DNA from: Sphingomonas sp. CFBP 8760
GTDB lineage: Bacteria; Pseudomonadota; Alphaproteobacteria; Sphingomonadales; Sphingomonadaceae
NCBI RefSeq assembly: GCF_014841615.1
Contig: NZ_JACYUG010000007.1
Coordinates: forward strand, 115,142 to 179,141
Length of the DNA: 64,000 nucleotides
Reading direction: 5' to 3'
Shown here piece after piece: positions 27,170 through 36,643 of the stretch. The notes beneath the pieces are model-generated. The model was not told the origin of the DNA. It made no database searches and saw only the letters and a list, made by a program, of their open reading frames with translations. Both the position numbers and the translations under genes were made by a program. Each line of letters starts with the position of its first letter. Position 1 is the first letter of the stretch.

Positions 27170-27948
27170 CCACCGTCATCGCCGTTGCCAACCAGAAGGG
27201 TGGCGTGGGCAAGACCACCAGCGCGATCAATCTCGCGACCGCGATGGCGGCGACCGATCTTCGCGTTCTGCTGATCGATCTCGATCCGCAGGGTAACGCG
27301 TCGACCGGGCTGGGGGTGGGGCAGTCACAGCGTGAGCGGTCCAGTTACGAAGTGCTGATGGGCACCGTGACGATGGGTGAGGCTGTGGTGCCGACCCGCG
27401 TACCCGGTCTCGACCTGTTGCCGGCCACGGTCGATCTGTCGGGTGCCGAGGTCGAGCTGATCGATTTCGAGGCGCGGACGCACCGGCTCGATCTCGCGCT
27501 GAAGGGGGCGAGCGCCAAGTGGGATATCGTGCTGATCGATTGCCCGCCATCGCTCGGGCTGCTGACGATCAATGCGCTGGTCGCGTCGGACGTGTTGCTG
27601 GTGCCGTTGCAATGCGAGTTCTTCGCGCTCGAAGGGCTGTCGCAATTGCTCAGTACCGTCGAGCGGATCAGGGGGCGGTTCAATCCCGGCCTGTCGATCC
27701 TGGGGGTGGCACTGACGATGTACGATCGGCGCAACCGGTTGACCGAACAGGTCGCGAGCGATGTTCGCGCGGTCTTGGGGGCGGTGGTGTTCCAGACGGT
27801 GATCCCGCGCAACGTGCGATTGTCGGAGGCGCCGAGCCATGGCTTGCCCGCGCTGATCTACGATCATCGCTGTTCGGGATCGGAAGCCTATATCGCGCTG
27901 GCGCGTGAAATGATCGCGCGGCTGCCGCGCAAGGCGGTGGCGGCATGA
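27166..27948 (+). CDS. parA: Chromosome partitioning ATPase ParA
   Basis: This is a 260-residue Walker-type ATPase that moves ParB-bound origins. The deviant Walker A motif KGGVGKTT is at residues 11-18 and is followed by LLIDLDPQGNASTGLG. The later VLIDCPPSLGLLT is the Walker B region. The absence of an N-terminal DNA-binding extension fits the chromosomal class. It overlaps rsmG and parB by four bases each. Confidence 0.97.
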   Translation: MTTVIAVANQKGGVGKTTSAINLATAMAATDLRVLLIDLDPQGNASTGLGVGQSQRERSSYEVLMGTVTMGEAVVPTRVPGLDLLPATVDLSGAEVELIDFEARTHRLDLALKGASAKWDIVLIDCPPSLGLLTINALVASDVLLVPLQCEFFALEGLSQLLSTVERIRGRFNPGLSILGVALTMYDRRNRLTEQVASDVRAVLGAVVFQTVIPRNVRLSEAPSHGLPALIYDHRCSGSEAYIALAREMIARLPRKAVAA

Positions 27949-28850
27949 GCGAGACGGTTCGGCGGTCGCGCGGTGGGCTGGGGCGCGGATTGAACGCGCT
28001 GCTCGGTGAAATGGCGCAGGAAGCCCCAATCACGGGCGGCGCGGAGCAACCGTCTGGTGTACGGATGCTGCCGGTCAATTCGCTGGCCCCGCACCCCGGC
28101 CAGCCACGCCGACGCTTCGACGAGGCGACGCTGGACGAACTGGCCGCATCGATCGCGATGCGGGGGGTGATCCAGCCGATCGTCGTCCGCCCCCATGGCC
28201 ACCAGTTCCAGATCGTCGCGGGCGAGCGGCGCTGGCGCGCGGCGCAGCGGGCGAAACTCCACGAGGTCCCCGTCGTTGTCCGGATAATGGACGATGCGGA
28301 GACGCTGGAGGTGGCGCTGATCGAGAACATCCAGCGGCAGGATCTGAACGCGATCGAAGAGGCGCAAGCCTATCAGCGGTTGGCGCAGGATTTTGGTCAC
28401 ACGCAGGATGTGCTGGCGAAGATCGTCCACAAGTCGCGCAGCCATGTTGCCAATCTGCTGCGGCTGCTCGAACTGCCGGATATGGTGCAGGGGCAGGTGG
28501 TCGATGGATCACTGTCGATGGGCCATGCGCGCGCGCTGCTGGGTGCGCCCGATGTCGAGGAGCTGGCGGCGCAGGTCGTTAGCCGACGCCTGTCGGTGCG
28601 CGAAACCGAGAAGCTGGCGCGTGATCGCAAGACGGTGCGGGAACGCGCGCCGGCGACGGCACGGACCGGCGACCGGGGCGAGATGGTGGGCAACGCCGAT
28701 ACCGCCGCGCTGGAGCGGCAACTGGCCGACCTGCTGGGCGTGACGGTGTCGATCGCGCATGACGGTGATGGCGGCCGGGTGACGCTAGGCTATGGCACGC
28801 TCGATCAACTCGACATGATCTGCCAGCGGTTGACCGGCGAGCCCCTGTAG
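27945..28850 (+). CDS. parB: Chromosome partitioning protein ParB
   Basis: This is a 301-residue CTP-dependent DNA clamp that loads at parS. The N-terminal RGLGRGLNALLGE is the ParA-interacting segment. LPVNSLAPHPGQPRR and GERRWRAAQ form the CTP-binding core. The helix-turn-helix region around HKSRSHVANLLRLLELPD reads parS, and the C-terminal part is the dimer interface. Both parS sites in the window lie within 4 kb upstream. Confidence 0.97.
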   Translation: MSETVRRSRGGLGRGLNALLGEMAQEAPITGGAEQPSGVRMLPVNSLAPHPGQPRRRFDEATLDELAASIAMRGVIQPIVVRPHGHQFQIVAGERRWRAAQRAKLHEVPVVVRIMDDAETLEVALIENIQRQDLNAIEEAQAYQRLAQDFGHTQDVLAKIVHKSRSHVANLLRLLELPDMVQGQVVDGSLSMGHARALLGAPDVEELAAQVVSRRLSVRETEKLARDRKTVRERAPATARTGDRGEMVGNADTAALERQLADLLGVTVSIAHDGDGGRVTLGYGTLDQLDMICQRLTGEPL

Positions 28851-28855
28851 TAGGT

Positions 28856-28890
28856 GTCATCGCACCGCTCCGCTTCGCTCGCCATGACGG
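28856..28890. repeat. Dispersed palindrome, family A, degenerate copy
   Basis: GTCATCGCACCG...CGCTCGCCATGACGG, just after parB, is a diverged family A unit. Confidence 0.55.
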
Positions 28891-29030
28891 GGAAAGTGAC
28901 GGCCGGCAAAGGGTCGGCATTAACTTTAGATATTGCGAAACATTATCATTGAGATGTGGTTTCGCTGGATTCCTGCCGCCCGTTGTGCTTAGGGCGGTAC
29001 GTTTTTACGATAGCGAGTGAGGCTGCGCCC

Positions 29031-30230
<1,200 letters not shown>

Positions 30231-30233
30231 TCG

Positions 30234-30338
30234 ATGGCCGTCCGGCATCCGCCGGGTGGCTGGCGACTGGCGCTGACCCTGACAAGGGGTGCGGCGGCGG
30301 GTGCGCTGCTGGCGATGGTGATCGTCCGGTTTTTCTGA
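30234..30338 (+). CDS. Possible 34-residue membrane microprotein
   Basis: A short frame starts three bases after the sucC stop codon. It encodes [20 protein letters not shown] followed by an Ala/Leu/Val-rich stretch ending in VRFF. The C-terminal half could form one membrane helix and the N-terminal part is basic. No good ribosome-binding site is seen, but coupling to sucC is possible. There is no recognised family. It may be chance. Confidence 0.3.
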   Translation: MAVRHPPGGWRLALTLTRGAAAGALLAMVIVRFF

Positions 30339-30353
30339 ACCGATGATCGACGC

Positions 30354-30389
30354 AAGGGGGTTCGGACGGAAACGTCCGGGCCCTTTTTC
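30354..30389 (+). terminator. Intrinsic terminator between sucC and etfB
   Basis: CGGACG-GAAA-CGTCCG forms a tight stem extended by GGG/CCC pairing and ends in GGGCCCTTTTTC. Confidence 0.7.
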
Positions 30390-30533
30390 GTTGGGGGGAC
30401 AGGGCGATTCGGGCTAGGGTCGTCGCCTGCTGTTACGGCGCTCTGCTTTTCCATACCGGACTTGCGAAAACTACGCGAAACCGCCACAGAAACCGCCGAT
30501 GCTGCCGTGTAAAAGTTTTGAGAGGGAGTGCCC

Positions 30534-31283
30534 ATGAAGGTGCTGGTGCCGGTCAAGCGCGTGCTTGATTACAACGTGAAGCCCCGGGTCAAGGCCGACG
30601 GAACGGGCGTCGATCTGGCCAACGTCAAGATGAGCATGAACCCGTTCGATGAAATCGCGGTCGAGGAAGCGATCCGCCTGAAGGAGAAGGGGACGGTCAC
30701 CGAGATCGTCGTCGTGTCGATCGGCGAGCAGAAGTCGCAGGAGACGCTGCGCACCGCGCTGGCGATGGGCGCGGACCGCGCGATCCTGGTGACGAGCGAG
30801 ACGAAGGTGGAGCCGCTGGGTGTCGCCAAGCTGCTCGCCAGGATCGTCGAGGAGGAGGCGCCGCAACTGGTGATCCTGGGCAAGCAGGCGATCGACGACG
30901 ATAACAACCAGACCGGGCAGATGCTGGCCGGGCTGCTCGGCTGGGCGCAGGGCACCTTCGCCAGCAAGATCGAGATCGCGGACGGCAAGGCGACCGTGAC
31001 GCGCGAGATCGATGGCGGGCTGGAAACGGACGCGCTGACGCTGCCCGCGATCGTGACCACCGACCTGCGCCTGAACGAGCCGCGCTATGCGTCGCTGCCC
31101 AACATCATGAAGGCGAAATCGAAGCCGATGGCGACGAAGACGACGGCCGATTACGGCGTCGACGTGGCCCCGCGGCTGACGACGCTGAAGGTGGTGGAGC
31201 CGGGCAAGCGCTCGGCCGGCGTCAAGGTGGCGGACGTCGACGAACTGGTCATGAAGCTGAAGGCGATGGGAGTGGCGAAGTGA
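30534..31283 (+). CDS. etfB: Electron transfer flavoprotein, beta subunit
   Basis: This is a 249-residue subunit that binds AMP in the heterodimeric electron carrier between acyl-CoA dehydrogenases and ETF-ubiquinone oxidoreductase. The start [20 protein letters not shown] is canonical and is preceded by AGAGGGAG. The family signature [11 protein letters not shown] and the later [19 protein letters not shown] [20 protein letters not shown] are present. It is coupled to etfA. Confidence 0.95.
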   Translation: MKVLVPVKRVLDYNVKPRVKADGTGVDLANVKMSMNPFDEIAVEEAIRLKEKGTVTEIVVVSIGEQKSQETLRTALAMGADRAILVTSETKVEPLGVAKLLARIVEEEAPQLVILGKQAIDDDNNQTGQMLAGLLGWAQGTFASKIEIADGKATVTREIDGGLETDALTLPAIVTTDLRLNEPRYASLPNIMKAKSKPMATKTTADYGVDVAPRLTTLKVVEPGKRSAGVKVADVDELVMKLKAMGVAK

Positions 31284-32209
31284 AGACACTGGTCTGGGTC
31301 GATCACGACGGTGCGGCCGTCAAGGATGCCACGCTGTCGGCGGTGACCGCCGCGTCGCAACTGGGCGAGGTCCATCTACTGGTGGCGGGCCAAGGCGTCG
31401 GCGCGGTGGCGGAGGCCGCGGCGAAGATCGCCGGGGTCGGCAAGGTGCATGTCGCCGACGATGCCGCCTATGACCATGCACTGGCGGAGAATGTCGCGCC
31501 GCTGGTGGTCGACCTGATGGGGCATCATGATGCCTTCGTCACGGCGGCGACCACCACGGGCAAGAACATCGCGCCGCGCGTGGCGGCGATGCTCGACGTG
31601 ATGCAGATCAGCGAAGTATTGTCAGTTGAGGGGCCGGACACCTTCACGCGGCCGATCTATGCCGGCAATGCGATCGCGACGGTGCAGACGTCGGACAAGA
31701 AGCTGGTGCTGACGATCCGCGGCACCGCGTTCGACAAGGCGACGGCCGAGGGCGGCAGCGGCACGATCGAGGCGGTGGCGGCCACCGGTGACAAGGGATT
31801 GTCCAGCTTCGCCGGCTCGGAGATCGCCGCCAATGCGCGGCCGGAACTGACCAGTGCGAAGATCATCGTGTCGGGTGGCCGGGCGCTGGGATCGGAGGAG
31901 AAGTTCCACGAACTGATCGATCCGCTCGCCGATGCGCTGGGCGCGGGCGTCGGCGCGTCACGCGCGGCAGTGGATGCGGGCTATGCCCCCAACGATTATC
32001 AGGTCGGGCAGACCGGCAAAATCGTCGCCCCGGAAATCTATGTCGCGGTCGGCATCTCGGGAGCGATCCAGCATCTGGCGGGAATGAAGGACAGCAAGAC
32101 GATCATCGCGATCAACAAGGACGAGGATGCGCCGATCTTTCAGGTGGCGGACCTCGGGCTGGTCGGCGACCTGTTCAAAGTGGTGCCGGAACTGACCGGC
32201 AAGCTGTAG
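31280..32209 (+). CDS. etfA: Electron transfer flavoprotein, alpha subunit
   Basis: This is a 309-residue FAD-binding subunit of ETF. It starts with GTG at 31280, overlapping the etfB stop (GTGA). The C-terminal FAD domain shows [54 protein letters not shown] (split) and the [19 protein letters not shown] ending, all hallmarks of EtfA. Confidence 0.95.
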   Translation: MKTLVWVDHDGAAVKDATLSAVTAASQLGEVHLLVAGQGVGAVAEAAAKIAGVGKVHVADDAAYDHALAENVAPLVVDLMGHHDAFVTAATTTGKNIAPRVAAMLDVMQISEVLSVEGPDTFTRPIYAGNAIATVQTSDKKLVLTIRGTAFDKATAEGGSGTIEAVAATGDKGLSSFAGSEIAANARPELTSAKIIVSGGRALGSEEKFHELIDPLADALGAGVGASRAAVDAGYAPNDYQVGQTGKIVAPEIYVAVGISGAIQHLAGMKDSKTIIAINKDEDAPIFQVADLGLVGDLFKVVPELTGKL

Positions 32210-32266
32210 GCCGGTGATCAACCCGGTTCCCGCGTGCAGGTGCTGCGCGGCGGGGACCGGGACCGA

Positions 32267-32719
32267 TCAGGGCAGGGCGGACAGATAGGCTTCCATCGCC
32301 TCGACGCCGTTCTGGCTCAACGATACCTCCAGCCGGCGGCGATCGACGCTGTCGACGACGCGGTTGACCAGCCGCAGCTTGTGAAGATGTTCGATCCACC
32401 GTTGCGAGGTGGTGACGGGGGCATCGGCGCAGGCGACGAGGCTCTTGACGTTCAGCACGCGACCCTCGTCATGCGCGATGTAGAGCGCCAGCATCATGTC
32501 CCAAGCCGGTTCGTGAAACAGTTCGGCGGGCAGCGAACGGCGTCGCAGCCGGCGCTGGTCTGACAGGGTGCGGGCCTTTTGCGCCAGCGATACTACCACA
32601 TCGGGTCTCGCATCCGCCGGTGCATCGACCCGCTCGACGCGCCCGCTGAACTCTTCCGCCACGGCGGACAGCCGGGACGTCAGGTCCTTGATGAGCGACA
32701 CGACAGCTTCTTCGTTCAC
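32267..32719 (-). CDS. Winged-helix DNA-binding protein, MarR-like
   Basis: This is a 150-residue protein. The C-terminal 80 residues form a winged helix: FHEPAWDMMLALYIAHDEG, SLVACADAPVTTSQRWIEHL as the recognition region, and RLEVSLSQNGVEAMEAYL as the wing and last helix. The first 60 residues look helical. The GTG at 32719 is preferred because GGAGGG precedes it; an upstream frame from 32776 lacks one. Similar proteins are common in sphingomonads. The target genes are unknown. An FNR/FixK-type palindrome lies 168 bases upstream. Confidence 0.8.
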   Translation of the reverse strand: MNEEAVVSLIKDLTSRLSAVAEEFSGRVERVDAPADARPDVVVSLAQKARTLSDQRRLRRRSLPAELFHEPAWDMMLALYIAHDEGRVLNVKSLVACADAPVTTSQRWIEHLHKLRLVNRVVDSVDRRRLEVSLSQNGVEAMEAYLSALP

Positions 32720-33117
32720 GATCCCTCCGGTCACGACGTGACGGGGTGCGGCCCCCTTGCCGCTGTCCGCCGTCACATGATCCGCCCATGGCGAAGGAGA
32801 TAAAAGACAAACATGCTTACCTTCCGCACCCTTCGCCTCGTGCCAGACATGCGGCGTTCAGGTTCCACACGCAAGCTTTAGTCACGTTGATCCAGATCAA
32901 TATATCGCGGCAATTCCGGTCGCGTCCCTTTTTTTTGTCATACGGTGGCACATGATCCGGCCTCGAGAGGTCGACGGGACTGACGAAACAGCCCGATGAT
33001 GCCGGGGATAGAGCAGCCTGACCGTTCTATTCAGCCGGGATATGCCACGATGGTCGCAAGGGCGATGGCACCACATGGCCCGGTCGACTGTTGATCGCCC
33101 ATGACCGAAGGAGCCTC
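32720..33117. other. 398-base gap between the regulator gene and the PKS operon
   Basis: The two flanking genes diverge, so this gap must hold promoters for both. It contains an FNR/FixK-type palindrome (32887-32900) and a T8 run at 32931-32938. A weak open frame beginning MAKEIKDKHAYLPHPS at 32788 lacks a ribosome-binding site and is not called. Nothing else was recognised. Confidence 0.6.
32887..32900. promoter_or_regulatory. FNR/FixK-type palindrome
   Basis: TTGATCCAGATCAA is a perfect inverted repeat (TTGATC-CA-GATCAA) matching the binding site of oxygen-responsive FNR/FixK regulators. It lies 168 bases upstream of the winged-helix gene and 218 bases upstream of the type III PKS gene. 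Confidence 0.7.
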
Positions 33118-34182
33118 GTGACCGCCCATCTCCATGCCATCGGCGTCGCCACGCCGGACCACGACATCCACCCCGCCTTCATCGACTGGGCCGGGGCGCG
33201 CATCGCATCGGCGGAGCGTCGCCTGTTCGAGCGGATGACGCGGCGGGCGGGTATCGCACATCGCTGGTCGGTGCTGCCGCCCACCGTCACCGGCGGCGCC
33301 CCGACCACGACGGGCGGTTTCTACGGTGATGGCAGGATGCCCGGCACCGCCGCGCGGATGGCGATCTATGCGGAAGCCGCACCGACCCTGGCGATCGCCG
33401 CGGTGGAAGCACTGGCGGCGCAGGTGTCGCTGGCGGGGATCACACATCTGGTGGTGGCGAGCTGCACCGGCTTCGTCGCGCCGGGGCTGGACCAGATCGT
33501 GGCGAGGCGACTGGGGCTGGCCGGCTCAGTCGAGCGGCTGCTGGTGGGGTTCATGGGCTGTTACGCGGCGGTCGCGGCGCTGCGCAGCGCGCGGCACATC
33601 GTCCGGTCCGACCCGGCGGCGCGGGTGCTGGTGATCGCGTGCGAATTGTCGACGCTGCATCTGCAGGACGACGACCGGGCGGAGCCGCTGCTGGCGCAGC
33701 TCCAGTTCGGCGACGGCGCGGCGGCGGCGCTGGTGACGGCGGAGCTGGGCGGGTTCCGGCTCGACCGGCCGTTCGCCGCGACGCTGCCCGACAGCGAGGC
33801 GCTGATCCGCTGGGCGATCACCGATCGCGGTTTCGCGATGCACCTGTCGGGCGAGGTGCCGCGCCGGATCGCCGCCGGGCTGGCGGATGCCGATTTCCGG
33901 CAGGCGGTGACCGGCGGGCAAGACCCGGCGGCGATCGACGGCTGGGCGGTCCATGCCGGCGGGCGATCGATCCTGGATGCGGTGCAGACCAGCCTGGCGC
34001 TGGCGCCGGATGCGCTGAACGCGTCGCGCGCGGTGTTGGCGGCCAATGGCAACATGTCGTCGGCGACATTGATGTTCACGCTGGCGCGATTGCTGGAGGG
34101 GCCACCGGTGGAACGCGGCGTGGCGCTGGCGTTCGGGCCGGGACTGGCGGCGGAGGGCTTCGGCTTCGGGAGCGTGGCGTGA
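33118..34182 (+). CDS. Type III polyketide synthase
   Basis: This is a 354-residue chalcone-synthase-like enzyme that condenses a starter acyl-CoA with malonyl-CoA units. The catalytic Cys is residue 148 in LLVGFMGCYAAVAAL. The catalytic His is in WAVHAGGRSILD and the Asn in AANGNMSSAT. The GTG at 33118 is preceded by AAGGAG. The next genes encode a SAM methyltransferase and an FAD enzyme with overlapping ends, so the product is probably methylated and oxidised, for example an alkylresorcinol, pyrone or quinone. The product is not known. Confidence 0.92.
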   Translation: MTAHLHAIGVATPDHDIHPAFIDWAGARIASAERRLFERMTRRAGIAHRWSVLPPTVTGGAPTTTGGFYGDGRMPGTAARMAIYAEAAPTLAIAAVEALAAQVSLAGITHLVVASCTGFVAPGLDQIVARRLGLAGSVERLLVGFMGCYAAVAALRSARHIVRSDPAARVLVIACELSTLHLQDDDRAEPLLAQLQFGDGAAAALVTAELGGFRLDRPFAATLPDSEALIRWAITDRGFAMHLSGEVPRRIAAGLADADFRQAVTGGQDPAAIDGWAVHAGGRSILDAVQTSLALAPDALNASRAVLAANGNMSSATLMFTLARLLEGPPVERGVALAFGPGLAAEGFGFGSVA

Positions 34183-34868
34183 CGCTTGCCAGCCGCGCCG
34201 CGGGGCCGGAGCTGATGGACGCGGACGATCTCGACCCGGCGGTCTATGCCGCGGTGGTGGCCGATCTGGCGCGGGTGAACCGGGTGACGCTGGCGGCGCG
34301 GCCGACACTAACATTCCTCGACCGGATCGCGCGGGAGGCAAAGTCGCTACGGATCATTGATATCGGGTTCGGTGACGGCGACATGCTGCGGCGGATCGAG
34401 CGCTGGGCGATGAAGCGGCGGTTGCCAGTCGAACTGGTCGGGGTCGACCTGAATCCCCGTAGCGAGCAGGCGGCGCGCGCACACACCCCGGCTGGCTCGA
34501 CGATTCGCTGGGTCACCGGCGATTATGCCGATCAGGGCGATGGCTGGGATGCGGCGATCAGCAGTCTGGTCGCGCACCATATGACCGACGGCGAACTGGT
34601 TGCATTCCTGCGCTGGATGCAGGCGAACGCGCATGCGTGGTTCGTCAACGACCTGATGCGGCACGGTTTCGCCCATCGCGGCTATCCGGTGCTGGCGACG
34701 CTGGCGCGGTGGCATCCGATCGTGCGGCATGACGGCACGCTGTCGATCGCGCGGTCGTTGCGCCCTGCCGAATGGCTGCCCTTGCTGGCGGCGGCAGGGG
34801 TGACGGATGCGCGGGTGTTCCGGGCGTTTCCGTTCCGGCTGTGCGTGGAGCGGATATGCGCGACGTAG
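34179..34868 (+). CDS. Class I SAM-dependent methyltransferase of the PKS operon
   Basis: This is a 229-residue methyltransferase. SAM motif I is LRIIDIGFGDGDMLRRI, followed by ELVGVDLNPRSEQAA as motif II and GDYADQGDGWDAAISSLVAHHM as the post-I region. No transit signal or membrane segment is seen. It starts with GTG at 34179 inside the PKS stop codon (GTGA) and overlaps the FAD enzyme gene by 13 bases. It probably methylates the polyketide, but specificity is inferred from context alone. Confidence 0.88.
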   Translation: MTLASRAAGPELMDADDLDPAVYAAVVADLARVNRVTLAARPTLTFLDRIAREAKSLRIIDIGFGDGDMLRRIERWAMKRRLPVELVGVDLNPRSEQAARAHTPAGSTIRWVTGDYADQGDGWDAAISSLVAHHMTDGELVAFLRWMQANAHAWFVNDLMRHGFAHRGYPVLATLARWHPIVRHDGTLSIARSLRPAEWLPLLAAAGVTDARVFRAFPFRLCVERICAT

Positions 34869-35989
34869 CGGCGCTGATCCTGGGAGGCGGCCCGGCGGGG
34901 ACGGCGGCGGCGATCGTGCTGGCGGCCGGCGGCACGCGCGCGCTGGTGATCGAGCGCGAGCGGGAGACGCGCGACGCGCTGTGCGGCGGATTCCTGAGCT
35001 GGCGCAGTCTGCGGACGCTGGCGGCGCTGGGGGTGACGGCGGACGAGTTGAACCGCGAGCGGATCGTGCGCACTCGCCTGTTCGCCGGCGGGCGACAGGC
35101 GGAGGCGCGGTTGCCGGCACCGGCGGTGGCGGTGTCGCGGCACCGGCTCGACACGCTGCTGATGGCGCGGGCGGGACAGGTAGCGGGGATCGAGCGCGGC
35201 GTCGCGGTGCGCGCGGTGGAGGACGGGCAGGTACGGCTGGCGGACGGGGGGACGATCATGCCGGACGCGCTGTTCCTCGCCACCGGCAAGCATGACCTGC
35301 GCGGGCTGGCCCGGCCGGAGGCGGCGCGTGGGGCGGACCCGGCGCTGGGCCTGCGGGTGCGGCTGGCGGCGCATCCGGCGCTCGATCGGCTGGTCGGCGA
35401 TGCGGTGGAACTGCACCTGTTCGCGCATGGCTATGCCGGGATAGCGCGGCAGGAGGATGGTAGCGTCAACCTGTGCCTGGCGGTGCGGCGATCGCGGCTG
35501 GCGGCGGCGGGGAGCCCGGCGGCGTTGCTCAACCGGCTGGGGCGCGAGCATCCGGCACTGGGGGAGCGTATCGCGTTCATGGCCGGCGATGCCGCGATCG
35601 ATGCGGTCGCCAACGTGCCCTATGGCTGGCGCGCCCGTGACGGGCAGGCGGGGCTGTTCCGGCTGGGCGATCAGGCGGGGGTGATCCCGTCGCTGGCGGG
35701 CGAGGGGATGGGAATCGCGCTGGCAAGCGGGCTGGCGGCGGCGGCGGCGTATCGACGCGGCGGGGCCGGGGCGGCGGCGACGTGGCAACCCCGATTCGCG
35801 CGTGCGCTGGCACGGCCGCTGGGGGTGGCGGGCGCGGTGCGCGCGGTGGCGGAAGGGCCGGCGGCGGCGTGGCTGGTCGGCGCGGCGCACCCCGCGCTGA
35901 TCCGGATCATCGCCCATGCCACGCGGATCGGCGCTCTTACCGGTAACGGGATGCTTGAAGGACCGGGGCCGGCGAACCAGATGGGATGA
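34856..35989 (+). CDS. FAD-dependent oxidoreductase of the PKS operon
   Basis: This is a 377-residue flavoprotein resembling the geranylgeranyl reductase/aromatic monooxygenase group. The Rossmann motif [17 protein letters not shown] is at residues 7-23, [14 protein letters not shown] follows, and the second FAD motif [22 protein letters not shown] is near residue 270. It begins 13 bases before the methyltransferase stop. The expected role is hydroxylation or reduction of the polyketide product. The C-terminal 100 residues are alanine-rich. Confidence 0.87.
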   Translation: MRDVAALILGGGPAGTAAAIVLAAGGTRALVIERERETRDALCGGFLSWRSLRTLAALGVTADELNRERIVRTRLFAGGRQAEARLPAPAVAVSRHRLDTLLMARAGQVAGIERGVAVRAVEDGQVRLADGGTIMPDALFLATGKHDLRGLARPEAARGADPALGLRVRLAAHPALDRLVGDAVELHLFAHGYAGIARQEDGSVNLCLAVRRSRLAAAGSPAALLNRLGREHPALGERIAFMAGDAAIDAVANVPYGWRARDGQAGLFRLGDQAGVIPSLAGEGMGIALASGLAAAAAYRRGGAGAAATWQPRFARALARPLGVAGAVRAVAEGPAAAWLVGAAHPALIRIIAHATRIGALTGNGMLEGPGPANQMG

Positions 35990-35990
35990 C

Positions 35991-36392
35991 ATGGAAAAGC
36001 TGACCCTGTCCGACGCCGAATGGCGCACCCGCCTGACCCCGGCGCAATATCATGTGCTGCGCGAAGCGGGCACCGAACGCGCCTTTGCCGGCGCGCTCAA
36101 CGACAACAAGGCGGACGGGCTGTATGCCTGCGCGGCGTGCGGCAACACGCTGTTCGACAGCGCGGACAAATATGACAGCGGTTCGGGCTGGCCGAGCTTC
36201 ACTCAGCCGATCGGCGAGGAAGCGGTCACCGATCATAGCGACCGCAGCCACGGCATGGTCCGCACCGAAACGCGGTGCGCGCGATGCGACAGCCATCTGG
36301 GCCATGTCTTCCCGGACGGGCCGCCGCCGACCCGGCAGCGATATTGCATGAATTCGATCTCGCTGGAGTTCAGGGCACGCGAGGACGGGTAG
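35991..36392 (+). CDS. msrB: Peptide-methionine (R)-S-oxide reductase
   Basis: This is a 133-residue enzyme that repairs methionine-R-sulfoxide. The zinc-binding CAACGNTLF and [10 protein letters not shown] pairs, the GSGWPSF loop and the catalytic Cys in RYCMNSISL are all present. The gene starts one base after the PKS-operon flavoprotein ends, so it is probably read from the same transcript. It may simply be an independent housekeeping gene. Confidence 0.94.
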   Translation: MEKLTLSDAEWRTRLTPAQYHVLREAGTERAFAGALNDNKADGLYACAACGNTLFDSADKYDSGSGWPSFTQPIGEEAVTDHSDRSHGMVRTETRCARCDSHLGHVFPDGPPPTRQRYCMNSISLEFRAREDG

Positions 36393-36581
36393 AAGAAGTT
36401 TTGTTCGCGCGGAGGCGCGGAGACGCGGAGAAGAAGGGGTGGAAGCGTTGCCCGTGCCGTAGCCGGTCGTGATCCGGTGGGCATTGAAAACCAAGGACGC
36501 TTGCGGCGTCGGGATCTGATCGCGCAGCGCCTTATCTTGTCCTTCTTCTCCGCGCCTCCGCGCGAACCAAACTTCTCCCGT
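36392..36581. repeat. Dispersed inverted repeat, family B
   Basis: GAAGAAGttttgttcgCGCGGAGG near 36393 and CCTCCGCGCGAACcaaaCTTCTC near 36558 are opposed copies with GCGCGGAGACGCGGAG and CTTCTCCGCGCC inside. This fills the gap between msrB and the PBP gene. Confidence 0.65.
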
Positions 36582-36643
36582 TCAACGTCCACCGCCGCTA
36601 TCGCTTGTAGCCGGCGCGGATAGCGCGTATTTCGCGGCGGCTC

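Noticed and set aside
32788..32955. 55-residue frame MAKEIKDKHAYLPHPS...
   Set aside because: No ribosome-binding site at proper spacing, no family resemblance, and it runs over the FNR-type site. A 22-codon frame at 32812 with a distant GGAG was also dismissed.
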